Assembly: GCA_018398585.1 (NCBI GenBank)
Contig: JAGTTD010000012.1
Span: 17,183,036 to 17,247,035, forward strand
From: Simmondsia chinensis
Lineage: Eukaryota > Streptophyta > Magnoliopsida > Caryophyllales > Simmondsiaceae
DNA: 64,000 bases
Direction of reading: 5' to 3'
Shown: piece after piece, positions 54,113 to 64,000 of the stretch
Position numbering within the stretch: position 1 is the first letter of the stretch
How the letters are laid out: every line of letters starts with the position of its first letter
Position numbers and translations under genes: made by a program
The notes under the pieces: model-generated
What the model was told of the DNA's origin: nothing
Seen by the model: the letters and a program-made list of their open reading frames with translations, nothing else
The model's database searches: none

Positions 54113-56150
54113 AACTCTGTATACGTTCATGATTGACATTAAAAATATCATGTTTGATAAAATAGGTGTATGCAGAACTAAGAAAGTACGAAATCGGGAA
54201 TTTCATTAAAGGAAAAAGGCAATCCTGAACATTGTTGTTAAAGAATTTAATAACAAGATTGAATGATCATTAAAGTTTTAAATTGTTTAAATTTCAGATG
54301 AGTCACGATTAATTCAAGGAGCATATTTCTAAATCGAGTCTAATAGGATTAGATATTCAAATAGTTAAATATTTAGATCATTAAATCTAATGAAATTAGA
54401 TTTTGGACATAGGTGTGAAATATTTAATTGTTGAATATTTTCTGATAATCTAAAACGAAGAATATCTAATAGGATTAGATATTCATTATATGATCTAATG
54501 AGATTAAGATTGAATTTAATTATTTATTTATTTATATATATTTTTAAAAAGGGTCATATCTCCCATATCTTATTTATTAGTATTTTTTAATTTTAATTTA
54601 AATAATTTAAATAAATAAATAAATAGGATGAGATCCTAATTAAGATCATGCGATAATATTTTCTAAAAGTGTTTTAGAAAAATCTTTAGTTACTCCAATC
54701 TTGTTATGCCTTAAGTAATGTTATTCAAAAGGTTCCCTAAAAAGATACTTATTAAATTTTGTTCATATGTTTGATATTATTTGTATAAGTTAAATATTAT
54801 GTATAATGTGAATAAAGTTAGAAGGTCATTCAAATATACAAATTGATCACATATTTGATTTCGAGTGGGAGAATTTTTTTCAAATAGATCTAATGAGATT
54901 AGGTAATTCAAAAGTTGAATTATTTGAATGAAAAATTCTCATAATATACTTAATGAGATTAGATTACTAGGTTGGATAATTAAAGGAACCTAATTGATTA
55001 GGGTTTCATTTATTTGTTAAATAAAATTTGGAATGTGACTCTAATATTGATCATGAGATCATCAAACTCAAAAGAAAGATCCACTGTTTAAAATTTCAAG
55101 TGCAAGCGAGGCTTAGGAGTTGATTCCTTGTGGTCTCCATTGGTAGTCTAATAGCATAAAGGACAGGCGCAGTTCCCCGAGGAAGGCTTTTGTTTGTGGA
55201 ATACAGGGGTAAGACTTATTAAGCATAGACAGAGGTATAGGAATTTAGATGTGACCACGTATCCGTGGTGTATCTTGTTTACTTGTACTAACATCTAGTT
55301 ATGGTATATACTTAACTGGGATAGTATAGTCTCCTAAGGAGCATTCAGATACTGTCTTAAAGACCAAGGTAGAAACAGTGAGTTAATTATGTTTAGGAAA
55401 CATATAAATTGACAATTGTTCTCACCTTAATGATAATTTGTTATGCCCCTCTCCCATGGAGTAACAGGTAGATTAGTTAAGTCATTGTTGCACACATATA
55501 GAGAATGGTTAGGTGGATTCCATATTTTTTATGGTTTCCTAAAATTATTAAAAGGTTCACAAGACTCAAAATATCAAGTGGGAGTAAGCTTCTAAATGAA
55601 TGCTCATGGGCTCTGTTATCGATCTAGCAGAGTAGTAGGTTGGCGCGACCCCTCAAGGAGGTTGTTCATTTGCAGAACACAAGGTTAGATCTTTTATGAT
55701 AGACCAAAGTACTGGAAAAATGGGTGCGGCAACCCCGACGTGGAATACTTTGTGGACTTTTATGGATGTCGAAGTAGCGACATAAACGTGATAAGGGTCT
55801 ACATAGTCTCCCCTAGGAGCTCTGTTGTATGACCTTAGAGACTGAGGGAAGAGTGGTGTGTTAAATATGTTTTGTAAAGGGTTTACAAGAAAACATATTT
55901 ATTAAGAAATGGTCTCACCTTTTGATATCTCAATTTGGCCTCGCTGACAGGGAGTTTTAGGAAGTTAAGTTCAATCGCCATGGCATACATGTAAGTGCCG
56001 GACTATGATCTCTGAACTTTTATTGTTTGCTAAAAGTAAGAAAAGTAATCGTATATGTTATATGACCTGTTTATAGTCTTGATTTTAGGCTGGTTGTTAT
56101 CTTATGCATTTTCCATGCTCTCCATGCTATTCATGATCTTCATGCTTATC
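54113..56150 (+). repeat. Copia-C2 leader: palindrome cluster and duplicated about 480-bp unit
   Basis: 54290-55020 is AT-rich with recurrent CTAAT-N3-ATTAG palindromes, the best being GAATATCTAAT-AGG-ATTAGATATTC at 54460-54484 (perfect 11-bp arms). Two diverged direct copies of about 480 bp follow, about 55070-55500 and 55545-55990. Anchors are GCGCAGTTCCCCGAGGAAG (55168) against GCGCGACCCCTCAAGGAGG (55645), and ATAGTCTCCTAAGGAGC (55324) against ATAGTCTCCCCTAGGAGC (55805). C1 has the same pair. No gene is seen. Confidence 0.68.
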
Positions 56151-56283
56151 AGGTTGGGGGTCCTCAAAAACAGCCTCTGGTTAGGGTATTACCCTAAAGG
56201 AGTAAGGCTACATACATCCTACCCCTCCCAGACCCTGCTTACTGTGGGAGCCCTTAAGGCACTGGGATTGTTGTTGTTGTTGT
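56151..56283 (+). mobile_element. Au-like SINE, 3' two-thirds, in or next to the copia-C2 leader
   Basis: GGGGGTCCTC, AACAGCCTCTGG, AGTAAGGCTACATACATCC, CCTCCCAGACCCTGCTTACT, TGGGAGCCCTTAAGGCACTG and a (TTG)n tail. The tRNA-related head is not evident. The matching part of C1 is deleted at the E3 edge, so it cannot be told whether C1 had it. Confidence 0.82.
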
Positions 56284-56399
56284 CATCTTATGCGTTGCAA
56301 TCAATACTGGTATTTGTTACTTGTCTGTTCTATTATGCTCGCTGTGATGTAATATGTCTTAGTACATATGCAACACTAGTAAATGCTCAGGGTTCTCTA

Positions 56400-57100
56400 G
56401 TTTGCCACCAGTATTGCGGACGTTAAACTAGACTAATGAGTTAGTTGGATGCAACATTCAGACATTAGATGTCGAATGTGTTCTAGTATGAGATACTTGA
56501 CATATTGACTATAGTAGAGATGATCATTTATTTGAAAGGAAGTGTTTGATTAGAGAATTGGTAGCATGAGAACATCTTATGAGAAATAGGATAGAGACAT
56601 GATTGTGTTAAGAAAGTTCAGTTCAAGAGTGTGTCATATGATGATGTCTTATTTAATTGAATTAGAATTTTTTATGCAAAAATTCATAGGCAATCTCAAT
56701 AGGACATGATCTAGATTTTCCTATCATGGTCTTTCAATCGATTTAGGCTAGACACATAGAATAATGGAGAATGCCCATTGCCTAATGAAAGTACAGTTTG
56801 AGAGAAAAAGTGTTCAGTTTGAGAGAAAAAGTGTTATGAGAACTAAGGAAAGAGTTCACTTAGTCTAAATAACTATCTTAGGAATTAAGAACCTCTGGAG
56901 GGTAAAATAAAACGTGATTCAAAATAGTTTTGTCTCTTTTATAATAGTACAGGACTTTTTTTTTTTTTTTAAATGAATTGCCTAGGCACTTAGTTACTAT
57001 TGTTGTCAAGACTGGAAAGCCAACACGAAAAGATATTCGATATCATGTCACCTCTAGTTATGACTAGTAAGCAATCTACTAGTGTTCTCGTGAGTGGGCT
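56400..57100 (+). pseudogene. gag: Copia-C2 gag remnant with zinc-knuckle
   Basis: Weak but ordered matches: SYLIELEFF near 56650, FLSWSFNRFRLDT near 56715 (family DLILQSLPxSFNxFxxNY), a LECxLPE-like step, and YYCCQDWKANTK (56996-57031), equivalent to the CxxCGKxGHWKxNCxxYL zinc knuckle with lost positions. The part upstream of 56525 has no C1 counterpart left. A 27-base direct duplication (CAGTTTGAGAGAAAAAGTGT) lies at 56790-56833. Stops are everywhere. Confidence 0.55.
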
Positions 57101-57399
57101 TTTAATAAGGGAACCAGGAGATAGTAGTTTAAGTTAATGATTCTAGTTTTGGTACTAAGTAACTATCTTAATGTTCCACCTTCTTTAGAAATTTGATTTC
57201 TATATACTATTTTTTTTGAAATAGTGCTTTAGTTTATTTTTTGAAATATAGAATAATAGTTAAGTAAAGAAAATGTTTATTGCAAATGGAATAGTGGTAG
57301 ATCGTTGACTTATGTTAATCAAAATTATGTTCATGGCAGTTTATTCACCTAATACAAGCTAGGCCAGCTAACCATATAAAAGAAGAATTTTCCAAAGGC

Positions 57400-57990
57400 C
57401 ATATATCCTTTAAATAGCACTTGATCTTAGGTTTCATTAATTTAAAATGATTCTAAACTAGTTTGATATCTCTTATGGGATCATTAAACACTAAAATAAT
57501 AAGTAGTGTGTGAATCATATTTGAACCAATGATGACTGAAAGAGCCTTTAAGAGTAAAGGTAGAAGAGCCACTAAGCTGCTAGAACTTGTTCATAAAATG
57601 TTTATGGATTGTTAAAAGTTTAAGTGAGCGGAAATGAATAGTATTTCATAAAATGTTTATGAATAACTAATCAACCAGTTGATATATGGACATATCTATG
57701 AAGACTGAAGTCTTCAATTTTTTGAAAGGGTCAAAGAATTAATAACTAAAGTTGGGATCCATTAGACAATTATATCAAGCCACTTTGATTAGATTAAAGT
57801 GGTGATTTTAGGAGAATTGTTAATTTTTTCGCTTACTGTAAGGAGTTGTAGAAAGATCAATAATGTGTTACTGAATATAGTAAGATTTATATGATGAGTC
57901 ACATCTACATATCAAAGGGTTTATTCTATAAGAGGTTTTAGAAAGTGTTCTAGAAGAACAGTAGATAACTTGTGTTAGATAAATTGACAC
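57400..57990 (+). pseudogene. pol: Copia-C2 integrase remnant
   Basis: MTERAFKSKGRRATKLLELV followed by HKMFMD (57530-57605) matches the MTKRPFxxKGxRAKELLELVHTDVCGP junction of pre-integrase and core. MKTEVFNFFERVKELITKVG (57693-57752) matches YLMKHKSEAFxxFKEFxxxVEN. HIYIKGYSIRGF-like (57902-57940) may correspond to the FVGYPKGxRGYxF segment. The catalytic Asp and Glu positions cannot be assigned because of indels. C1 has the inverted counterpart at about 21480-21850. Confidence 0.66.
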
Positions 57991-58059
57991 TATGAGATAT
58001 TGTATCTTAATGGCATGATACAACTTATAGTGTCAATGATGTATTAGATACATCTTCAA

Positions 58060-58388
58060 CAGGTTATTGTCACATTTAGTACATGAAAGCTTTGGTGTAG
58101 TGGGAGGATGGTCAGGGTCACTGACGGATTCATGTCTTCAGTCTTAATGGTTAAGCATGATGGTGAATCTAATCCTCTAGACTATAATGAGACTATTAAG
58201 TATAAGGATGCAAACCAATAGGTCAGAGCGATGAAACCTAAGTAAGAATACATGTATTTTAAATATGCCTGTGAACTTGTAAAGGCATCGAAAGGCATTA
58301 ACTTCATTAGATTAGATCTGAATGGATCTACAAGTATAAAGAGTTTACTGTGACATAAAGGATAAGACCTTCAAGGCTAGATTGATGG
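58060..58388 (+). pseudogene. pol: Copia-C2 reverse transcriptase start, cut by G1
   Basis: The pre-RT RSGR block is seen as SGRMVRVTDGFM (58105-58140), then VKHDGESNPLDYNETIKYKD, VRAMKPK, ACELVKASKGINFI, and NGSTSIK (family CKWIYK, with GSTSIKS arising from an indel at WIYKYK) plus KDKTFKARLMV in a shifted frame. This equals the pre-RT to WxxAMxSE, VWELVExPxGxKPIxCKWIYK and FKARLVAKG series of copia. The G1 LTR starts right after at 58389, so the RT core with YVDD is not present in the window. Confidence 0.78.
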
Positions 58389-58800
58389 TGTTATGATTCA
58401 AGAACGACCTTGAATCATAACCCAGGTCAAAAGAGTATAAGATGAGAAAAAAGTGAGGGGAGATGAGAAAATAGATAGAATTAGAGATGAGAGAGAGAAA
58501 TCATAAATCTCGATCATTCAATGAATCAAAATACAAGCAAAGCTCCTTATTTATACTAAGATCTAATAAGCTATAAATACATTGAATTGAGACTCTTAAG
58601 CCACCGACTAAATTCCAATCAGCCGCCAAACTTGACCCTCCTTGACCAGCTACAACCGAACTTAAACGCCTGGACAGACTTTGCGCACCAAAACTTATTT
58701 GAACTGTAATGAACTACAATATTAACACTGTTGTAATTAACCGATTAAAGCATACTATCTTTAGGTTAGGATATATCATGAATCATAACAATACTACCCT
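58389..58800 (-). repeat. G1 3' LTR
   Basis: On the - strand it starts TGTTATGATTCATGATATAT at 58800 and ends CTTGAATCATAACA at 58389, so the ends form an inverted repeat. It directly follows a PPT-like purine run, and its outer edge is copia RT. Confidence 0.84.
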
Positions 58801-58817
58801 CTCAAGAACATTCTTGC
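58801..58817 (-). other. G1 polypurine tract
   Basis: On the - strand TCTTGAGAGGGTAGTAT lies immediately upstream of the LTR start. Confidence 0.65.
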
Positions 58818-58829
58818 CCCAAGAATGTA

Positions 58830-60110
58830 TGGGGGGAGAATTGGCTTTGAATAAAGTCCAATTCTTCCCAAGTATAATCATTTTGGTCCCAATTAGTCCA
58901 TTGGACTAGGACCTCTTTTACCTTCCGATTATGATGCTGCACTATCCGGGAGTCAAGAATAGCTACGGGAGCTTGAACAATCTAACCACCATGACTTGCT
59001 TCAGGAGGAACAGATGGACTTGATTTCCCCTTGGCCACTTACTTCTTCAATAGAGATATATGAAATACAGGATGAATATATGAGTCCGGAGGTAGCTCCA
59101 CCCTGTAAGCAACCTTCCCAACTTTCTCCAACACTTTATAAGGTCTAAAATAACGAACACTTAACTTGACATTTTTCCTCAGTGCAGCCGTAGACTGCCA
59201 ATAAGTTTGGAGTGTTAAGTAAACCATATCCCCAACCTCAAAGGATTTGTCTGAACGTCTTCTATCAGCAAAAAACTTCATTCGTGCTTGGGCCAATTGC
59301 AAGTTATCCTTGAGTTGTTGCATGAATTGACTCCGCTGAAGAAGCAAGTCATTGACCTCGGTTACTGAAGAAGTAACTCCCTGAAGCATTAAAGGGGATA
59401 GAGGATCGTATCCGTATAGGGCCTTGAAGGGAGAAGTTTGCAAGGCAGCATGAGCATGAGTATTGTGCCAACACTCGGCTTGGGACAACCACTGACTTCA
59501 ATGCTTGGGATGATTAAAACACATACTTTGCAAATACTGCTCTATGCACTGATTCACTCTCTCAGTCTGCCCATCCGTCTGAGGATGATAAGATGAGCTC
59601 AAGCAAGAGATGATCCCAAGAGTAAGAACAATTCCTGCCAGAAACAATTGGTGAATATCTTATCTCGGTCAGAAATAATGGAATTGGGCATCTGTAAATA
59701 TTGTCCAAGAAAATATTTGCTAACTTCTCGGCTATAAAAGGATGACTTATTGCCACAAAATGTCCAAACTTTGAGAATCGATCCACAACCACCCATATTA
59801 CTTCCTTCCCCTCTGACTTTGGCAATCCCTCGATAAAATCCACACTTATATGTTGCCACGCATGATCTGGTATTGGAATAGGTTAGAGGAGACCTCGATA
59901 GGGCGTGTGATTAGACTTAATCCTTTAACAAACATCACAAGCTTGAACATACTCTTCTACATCCTTCTTTATCCTCAGCCACTGGAAATAATTATTAACT
60001 CGTTGATAAGTTCCCTCTATTCTCGAGTGTCCTCCACATGCTGAGTCATGAGAAGCAATAATAATTTGTCTTCTTAATTATGTTGCAGAGCCTATATAAA
60101 CCCTTCCCTT
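58830..60110 (-). pseudogene. pol: G1 integrase with C-terminal chromodomain
   Basis: From 60110 down: IIIASHDSACGGHSRIEGTY, then FQWLRIKKDVEEYVQACDVC, the HHCC zinc finger with both His and both Cys kept. The core has VDFIEGLPKSEGKEVIWVVV, DRFSKFGHFVAI and [18 protein letters not shown]. After a frame change it continues ECWHNTHAHAALQTSPFKAL, YGYDPLSP, a linker ending FFADRRRSDKSFEVGDMVYL, then RYFRPYKVLEKVGKVAYRVE (GPF-type) and HPVFHISLLKK. The chromodomain (about 58840-58980) reads PVAILDSRIVQHHNRKVKEV, LVQWTNWDQNDYTWEELDFI. Chromodomains guide integration to heterochromatin. Stop and frame changes at about 59038, 59490 and 59560 make it inactive, but most residues are readable. Confidence 0.87.
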
Positions 60111-60114
60111 GATT

Positions 60115-61510
60115 CTAATAATCCCGTGAGCTACCTGTATATATGCTTTTGCTGCTGCTGTAGGGTGAAGAGTCAGCATTGTCATGGCCTACTAGAATGT
60201 CAGATGTGGCTGCTGCAATTAAGGGACTCGTAATACTAAAGGCTGTAACATACTCTTGGGCAAGATGATCTCCTTCATACAACTTGTGGACCACCTCCAT
60301 CCAAGCAGGGAAGACCACGGACATAGCATTACAAGCACCAGATTCGGTTTCATCTTCTTTCTTGCGTGACAGTGCATCAGCTGCGGTATTGTCATTCCCT
60401 TTAATATATTCGATTGAGTAATTCAACCCAAGCATTTTCATCAATCCTTTGTACTGTAATCTTGTTGTGATACATTATTCTAGAAGATACTTGAGACTCT
60501 GGTGATCCGTCCTGATAATAAAATGATCACCATCTAAATAGTGTCTCAATTTCTTGACTGCCATCAAAATTGCAAATACTCTTTCTCATAGAAGGAAGGT
60601 TCTTGGTGTCGTGGGCTAAGAGCTTGGCTAAGATAGGCCACGAGTCTATCCCCCAGGATAAGATAGCCCCAACTCCCTTTCCACACGCATCTTTCACAAG
60701 AACGAAAGATTTACTGAAATCAGGCATTGCTAGTACCGGGGTCGAGCACATAGTTGTTTTCAATGCTTCAAAGGCCTCTTGAGATGAAGGATTCCATAAA
60801 AAAGCATCCTTTTTGAGAAGTTCGGTTAAAGGCTTAGTTATGACTCCATATCCTGCCACAAACTTCCTGTAATAACCTGTCAATCTAAGAAACCCATGCA
60901 ATTGCTTCAAATTGGTAGGAGTAGGCCATTCTTGCATTGCCTCGACCTTAGATGGATCCGCAGAGACTCCGTGATATGAAATAATATGTCCCAGATACTT
61001 TCTTGATGTTGGCCAAATGAACACTTGGAAAGCTTGGCAAAAAGCTTACGTTGGTGCATAGTACTAAACACCTGCTATAAATGGCCGAATGATCATCAAA
61101 TGATGAGATATATACCAAAATATCATCGAAAAAGACCAAGACAAACTTCCCCAAGAACTCCTTGAATACTTCGCTCATCAAAGCTTGAAACGTGGCCGGA
61201 GCATTTGTTAATCCAAAAGGCATCGCCACAAACTCATAATGGCCATGCTGAGTGCAAAAAGCTGTCTTGTATATGTCTTACTCCATCACTCGTATCTGAT
61301 AATAGCCTTGTCTTAGATAAGCTTAGAGAAGAAGTGTGAACCATGTAATTCATCCAAAAGATCGTCAATGATTGGAATAGGAAACTTCTCTTTAACGATA
61401 ACAGAATTGAGCAGCCTATAATCGATGCACATTCTTGAAGTCCCATCCTTCTTCTTAACCAAAATCACCGATGAAGCAAAAGGACTACGGTTGTTGTTGG
61501 GAAAAGCATT
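60115..61510 (-). pseudogene. pol: G1 reverse transcriptase and RNase H
   Basis: From 61510 down: [56 protein letters not shown], a frame change, [40 protein letters not shown] and FDDILVY, where the catalytic DD is intact (near 61110). After a gap: [60 protein letters not shown] and the RNase H start [14 protein letters not shown]. Then come LKYLLE-like, LMKMLGLNYSIEYIKGNDNT and AADALSRKK. The domain order and motifs are those of gypsy RT-RNase H. Frameshifts lie at about 61230, 60950 and 60520. Confidence 0.88.
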
Positions 61511-61530
61511 AAAATTTTGTTCAAAAATAA

Positions 61531-61722
61531 ACTCTGATGCCGACTATTGGGTTCACAGTTCTCAACTATGGTCACAACAATAGGCACCTATTAGAGCACT
61601 TAGAGTATGAGACTCTTCTCTTTACCTAAGCCCTTGTCGGAGAGTCACGCTTCGTGACACCTCACATGCGAGAGTTCCCGGGAATAAATTTATCTCTATA
61701 AACCGTTTGCCCTAATACCGGT
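61531..61722 (-). other. Leader-like sequence between C3 LTR and G1
   Basis: The - strand after the LTR reads ACCGGTATTAGGGC, similar by transitions to ATTGGTATCAGAGC (tRNA-Met PBS). About 170 bp follow with no match elsewhere in the window, ending CGGCATCAGAG just before G1. Which of the two PBS-like words is real, if either, is open. Confidence 0.45.
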
Positions 61723-63727
61723 TGTTGGAAAGAATTTCATAAATTCTCTCTAAAGATTATGCAGCGGAACAGGTTTAGAATTCATAACTCTAAACCTAGG
61801 GTTGATTTAAAATTCCTAATTTTAAATCTAATGACTTAAATTCATAATTTAAATCATCAGATCTAAATTCTTAATTTAGATCTACATGCCTTTTACTCTA
61901 ATACATTCATAATAATACATAAACTTAAACACGTATAATAACTAATATTGTAAATAAATAGAAAAGTGAAACTAAAGAAGAAGGAAAGAAAAAACATACC
62001 TGAAATTGCTCCAATAAAAAGAAAACCAGTAAGATAATAATATTCTTCAAAATCGAAACCCTGAGACCTTCTACGCAATAACCTCAAACTGCCCGAAGTG
62101 TGGGCTCCAAAAAATATTAAACTGGATCTCCGAAACAATTTCAGAAACCCTAAAGAAATATTTTGACTCCAATGCCAAACCTCGGAATAAGCCCCTCTAT
62201 TTTTAGAAATATTCCGGAGTGAAAAAATAACGAAAATTCGATGTGGGATGCGTATAAAATAAACGCAGTTTTAATACAAAACGCAATGTTTCATTCATAA
62301 AGAGAATCAAAACCCCGCGTTTCAACCATGGTCAAAGTCGCTTTTTTTTTTAATTCAAAATCCTGTGCCACGTGTCGAGCGCCTATTGGTCCACATCGTG
62401 GCACGCGGATAACCACCCTCGACACCCCAGCGTGCAACACGTGTCGCGTTCTGATTGGCTGCCAGCGGAGTGCGCCGATAATGAGCTGTTTAAACTCGAT
62501 TTTGTTTCTTTTTTTTAAAATGTTTTCCACATATAAAAATTCATCTTATGAATTTTAATTTTCAAAAAATTATTTTATTTTATAGATTTTAATATTTATT
62601 CATCTCACGAATAATGTTTAGCAAAATTAATTTACCCATCGTATGGATAAATAATTCATCTCATGAATTCTTTAATATTTTTCAATGGTAATAAAATAAA
62701 GAGGCTTGCGTAGGGACCCCGGGGACAATTTAAATCTAGCTCCAAAAGGGTTAAATTAAATCATCTCATGATATTAATTTAATTACCATTTAATGAGACT
62801 TAATTCCACTAAATAAATCTCACTGCACTCCAGACTTAAATTATTTATTCGATATTTTTCTAATATACTGTATTGATGATAACAACCCCTCCACGAGATG
62901 TCTATGACAAAGGATAAATATAACCACTACCATTATCCTTCTCACAGCTTCTCCATTAATTACCGACTCGCCCTTCATTGAATAATTCATTTATACTTGA
63001 ACATATTCACATTATAAATTCCAAATAACAAACACTTGGAATACTTTGGCCAAAGTTTCCGAACTATTCAAATATTTGCGAATCAACTAAGGGGACATCT
63101 GTATCTTATAAAAGACTGTAGGTTCCCTATTGAATACCTGATCCTTGTTACACTTCACCCTGCTATCCAATGTACGTGGGATTTCAGTCATTCATTTTAG
63201 ACCTTACTTCTAGTACACCAAAATAACTAACGTTCCATGCACAAGTCCAGAATACCCTCGGGATTTAGAGTCGTCGTTCATACAGTACAATGCGAATCAC
63301 TCATCCCCGATAGTAGTCTAGAAATAAGTAACCCACATGGTCCAACTCAGTGTGTCAAACACACTAACTTAACACTTTTGGATCTCCATCCACATGACCA
63401 AGACAAGCCATCTAAAGTGTCACGTTATGGTCTTAACATATAAGTGGTCCAGACTTGTCTTCGACTACAAGTCTTTCAAACAACAATCCATATCATTTGT
63501 TCCAAGTCTATCTGTGGCTTAGTCTCATAAACCACTAAGAACAAACATGTAAATTGTGGTCTGAGGACTACACCCATCTCATGGATGCCTCTCGAAAGAA
63601 AATCACATGTAGTATAAATGCTCAAATACACAAATTTAACTAGGAAACGACTGGAACTTCAATTTTATTTATTAATTAAAATAATATATCCAGAATAAAT
63701 CTGGATTTCAGGACACTATTCCTAACA
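61723..63727 (-). repeat. Copia-C3 LTR
   Basis: On the - strand it begins TGTTAGGAATAGTGTCCTG at 63727 and ends AATTCTTTCCAACA at 61723. Its ends are in near-inverted complement (TGTTRG and CCAACA). It includes a GC-rich segment at 62360-62480 with CCACGTGTC words and CCGCTGCATAATC near its end. The overlapping opposite frames at 62291-62558 lie in that GC-rich segment and are not genes. Confidence 0.8.
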
Positions 63728-63741
63728 ATCTCCCACTTGTC
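63728..63741 (-). other. Copia-C3 polypurine tract
   Basis: On the - strand GACAAGTGGGAGAT abuts the LTR start, as GGACAAGTGGGGGAT does in C1. Confidence 0.78.
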
Positions 63742-64000
63742 CTAAATCTAATTTTTGACAAAGTCCATACTCACCCCTTTTAAGTTTGAACCAGAAATCT
63801 ACTGAGCCTAACCCTTAGTGAGCACAATTACTCTATTGTGAAGTCAGCAATATAATACTGCTTGACATTCCCCACTAATGGCTCCCACTCCAAGGGTAAA
63901 GACATACTTTGACGTCGAACGTCTCTCATATTAATCTGACTGGAAGTTTTAAATTAGTATAACCAACTGGAGCCAGCTCATCACGTTGAAAGATTAACAT
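63742..64000 (-). pseudogene. pol: Copia-C3 RNase H remnant
   Basis: On the - strand NVKQYYIADFTIE (near 63832-63870) matches the copia RNase H motif SVKQxxIADSTMEAEY, with a stop where AEY should follow. Upstream, VGAIS corresponds to GGAISW. The part between this motif and the PPT is only about 90 bp, so the end of RNase H is deleted, much as in C1. The element continues beyond the right edge of the window. Confidence 0.68.

Larger units (their letters stand above)
52293..58388 (+). mobile_element. Copia-C2: copia element on + strand, cut by G1
   Basis: LTR (52293-54097), degenerate PBS, leader with duplicated unit and palindromes, SINE, gag remnant, integrase remnant and RT start. The sequence stops inside RT at 58388 where the G1 LTR begins; no 3' part is seen in the window. 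It is the same family as C1 (matching leader, gag and integrase), in the opposite orientation. Every coding part is broken. Confidence 0.82.
58389..61530 (-). mobile_element. G1: chromodomain-bearing Ty3/gypsy element (Reina-like), 5' truncated
   Basis: On the - strand: RT, RNase H, integrase with HHCC zinc finger, GPF region and chromodomain, PPT, and a short 3' LTR (412 bp). The 5' LTR, gag and protease are absent; RT sequence ends at about 61510, where Copia-C3-associated sequence starts. The short LTR and the VFHISLLKK end of the integrase core suggest the Reina branch of chromoviruses; this branch call is inference. It interrupts copia C2, so it is younger than C2. Confidence 0.82.
61531..64000 (-). 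mobile_element. Copia-C3: copia element, - strand, running off the window
   Basis: On the - strand: RNase H end (from 64000), PPT, LTR (61723-63727), then a PBS-like site and about 190 bp of unassigned leader-like sequence abutting G1. The LTR shares TTGGCCAAAG, TTTGCGAATCAACTAAGG and the GC-rich CCACGTGTCG block with the other copia LTRs but belongs to a different subfamily (2005 bp). Confidence 0.76.

Noticed and set aside
56055..56426. 123-codon frame with hydrophobic stretches, resembling a small membrane protein
   Set aside because: It runs through an Au-like SINE and T-rich flank. The apparent Leu-rich segments come from CTT/TTG repeats.
58389..61530. Endogenous pararetrovirus (caulimovirus-like) insertion
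   Set aside because: A clear integrase with HHCC zinc finger, a chromodomain, an LTR and a PPT identify a Ty3/gypsy chromovirus.
62291..62558. Opposed 79- and 76-codon frames
   Set aside because: They lie in the GC-rich part of the C3 LTR and are mirror images over CCACGTGTC-like words.

Overview
This window is a plant nuclear, heterochromatin-like stretch built almost entirely from nested, decayed LTR retrotransposons. I found no intact host gene, rRNA or tRNA gene. The plant origin rests on several marks: Athila-type gypsy elements with a tRNA-Asp-like primer site, a Tat-lineage gypsy element with a second RNase H domain, a chromodomain-bearing gypsy element, copia elements with a tRNA-Met-like primer site, and three Au-like SINE fragments ending in TTG repeats. 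The species cannot be named from the sequence; an AT-rich angiosperm is the most I can say.

Layout. (1) Tat-A, the oldest recognisable element, is on the + strand: LTR about 660-2100, gag 2390-3858, then gag/pol 31185-39370, an antisense ORF remnant 40281-41026, and a second LTR about 41045-42508. That LTR is followed by another primer site, leader and partial gag to about 43900, so the structure is LTR-internal-LTR-partial internal. (2) Copia-C1 on the - strand (about 3859-31184) landed in the Tat-A gag. It was later entered by Athila-E1 (4134-10114), Athila-E2 (12277-18998), a copia solo LTR (19613-21447) and Athila-E3 (22796-27615, - strand). (3) The Tat-A integrase was entered by a Harbinger-like element (36973-38733), which was itself entered by a hAT-like element (37689-38430). 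A SINE sits in the Tat-A gag-pol linker. (4) A flank of unknown origin (43901-44996 and 52046-52292) carries Athila-E4 (44997-52040). (5) Copia-C2 on the + strand (52293-58388) is cut by the - strand chromovirus G1 (58389-61530). G1 abuts Copia-C3 (61531-64000, - strand), which runs off the window.

How the parts relate. Every coding region carries stops, frameshifts or deletions, so nothing here should make a working protein. E1-E3 share one internal structure: leader, joined directly to the C-terminal half of gag, then a short basic Gly-rich ORF, with protease, RT, RNase H and integrase all missing. They therefore look like an amplified non-autonomous Athila family that must have used proteins from elsewhere. 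E4 keeps more (gag N-terminus and protease) but also lacks RT, RNase H and integrase. All four carry 1-3 copies of a roughly 95-bp tRNA-like unit upstream of the 3' polypurine tract; this is the least expected feature in the window. The two copia copies share a duplicated leader of about 480 bp and a cluster of short palindromes.
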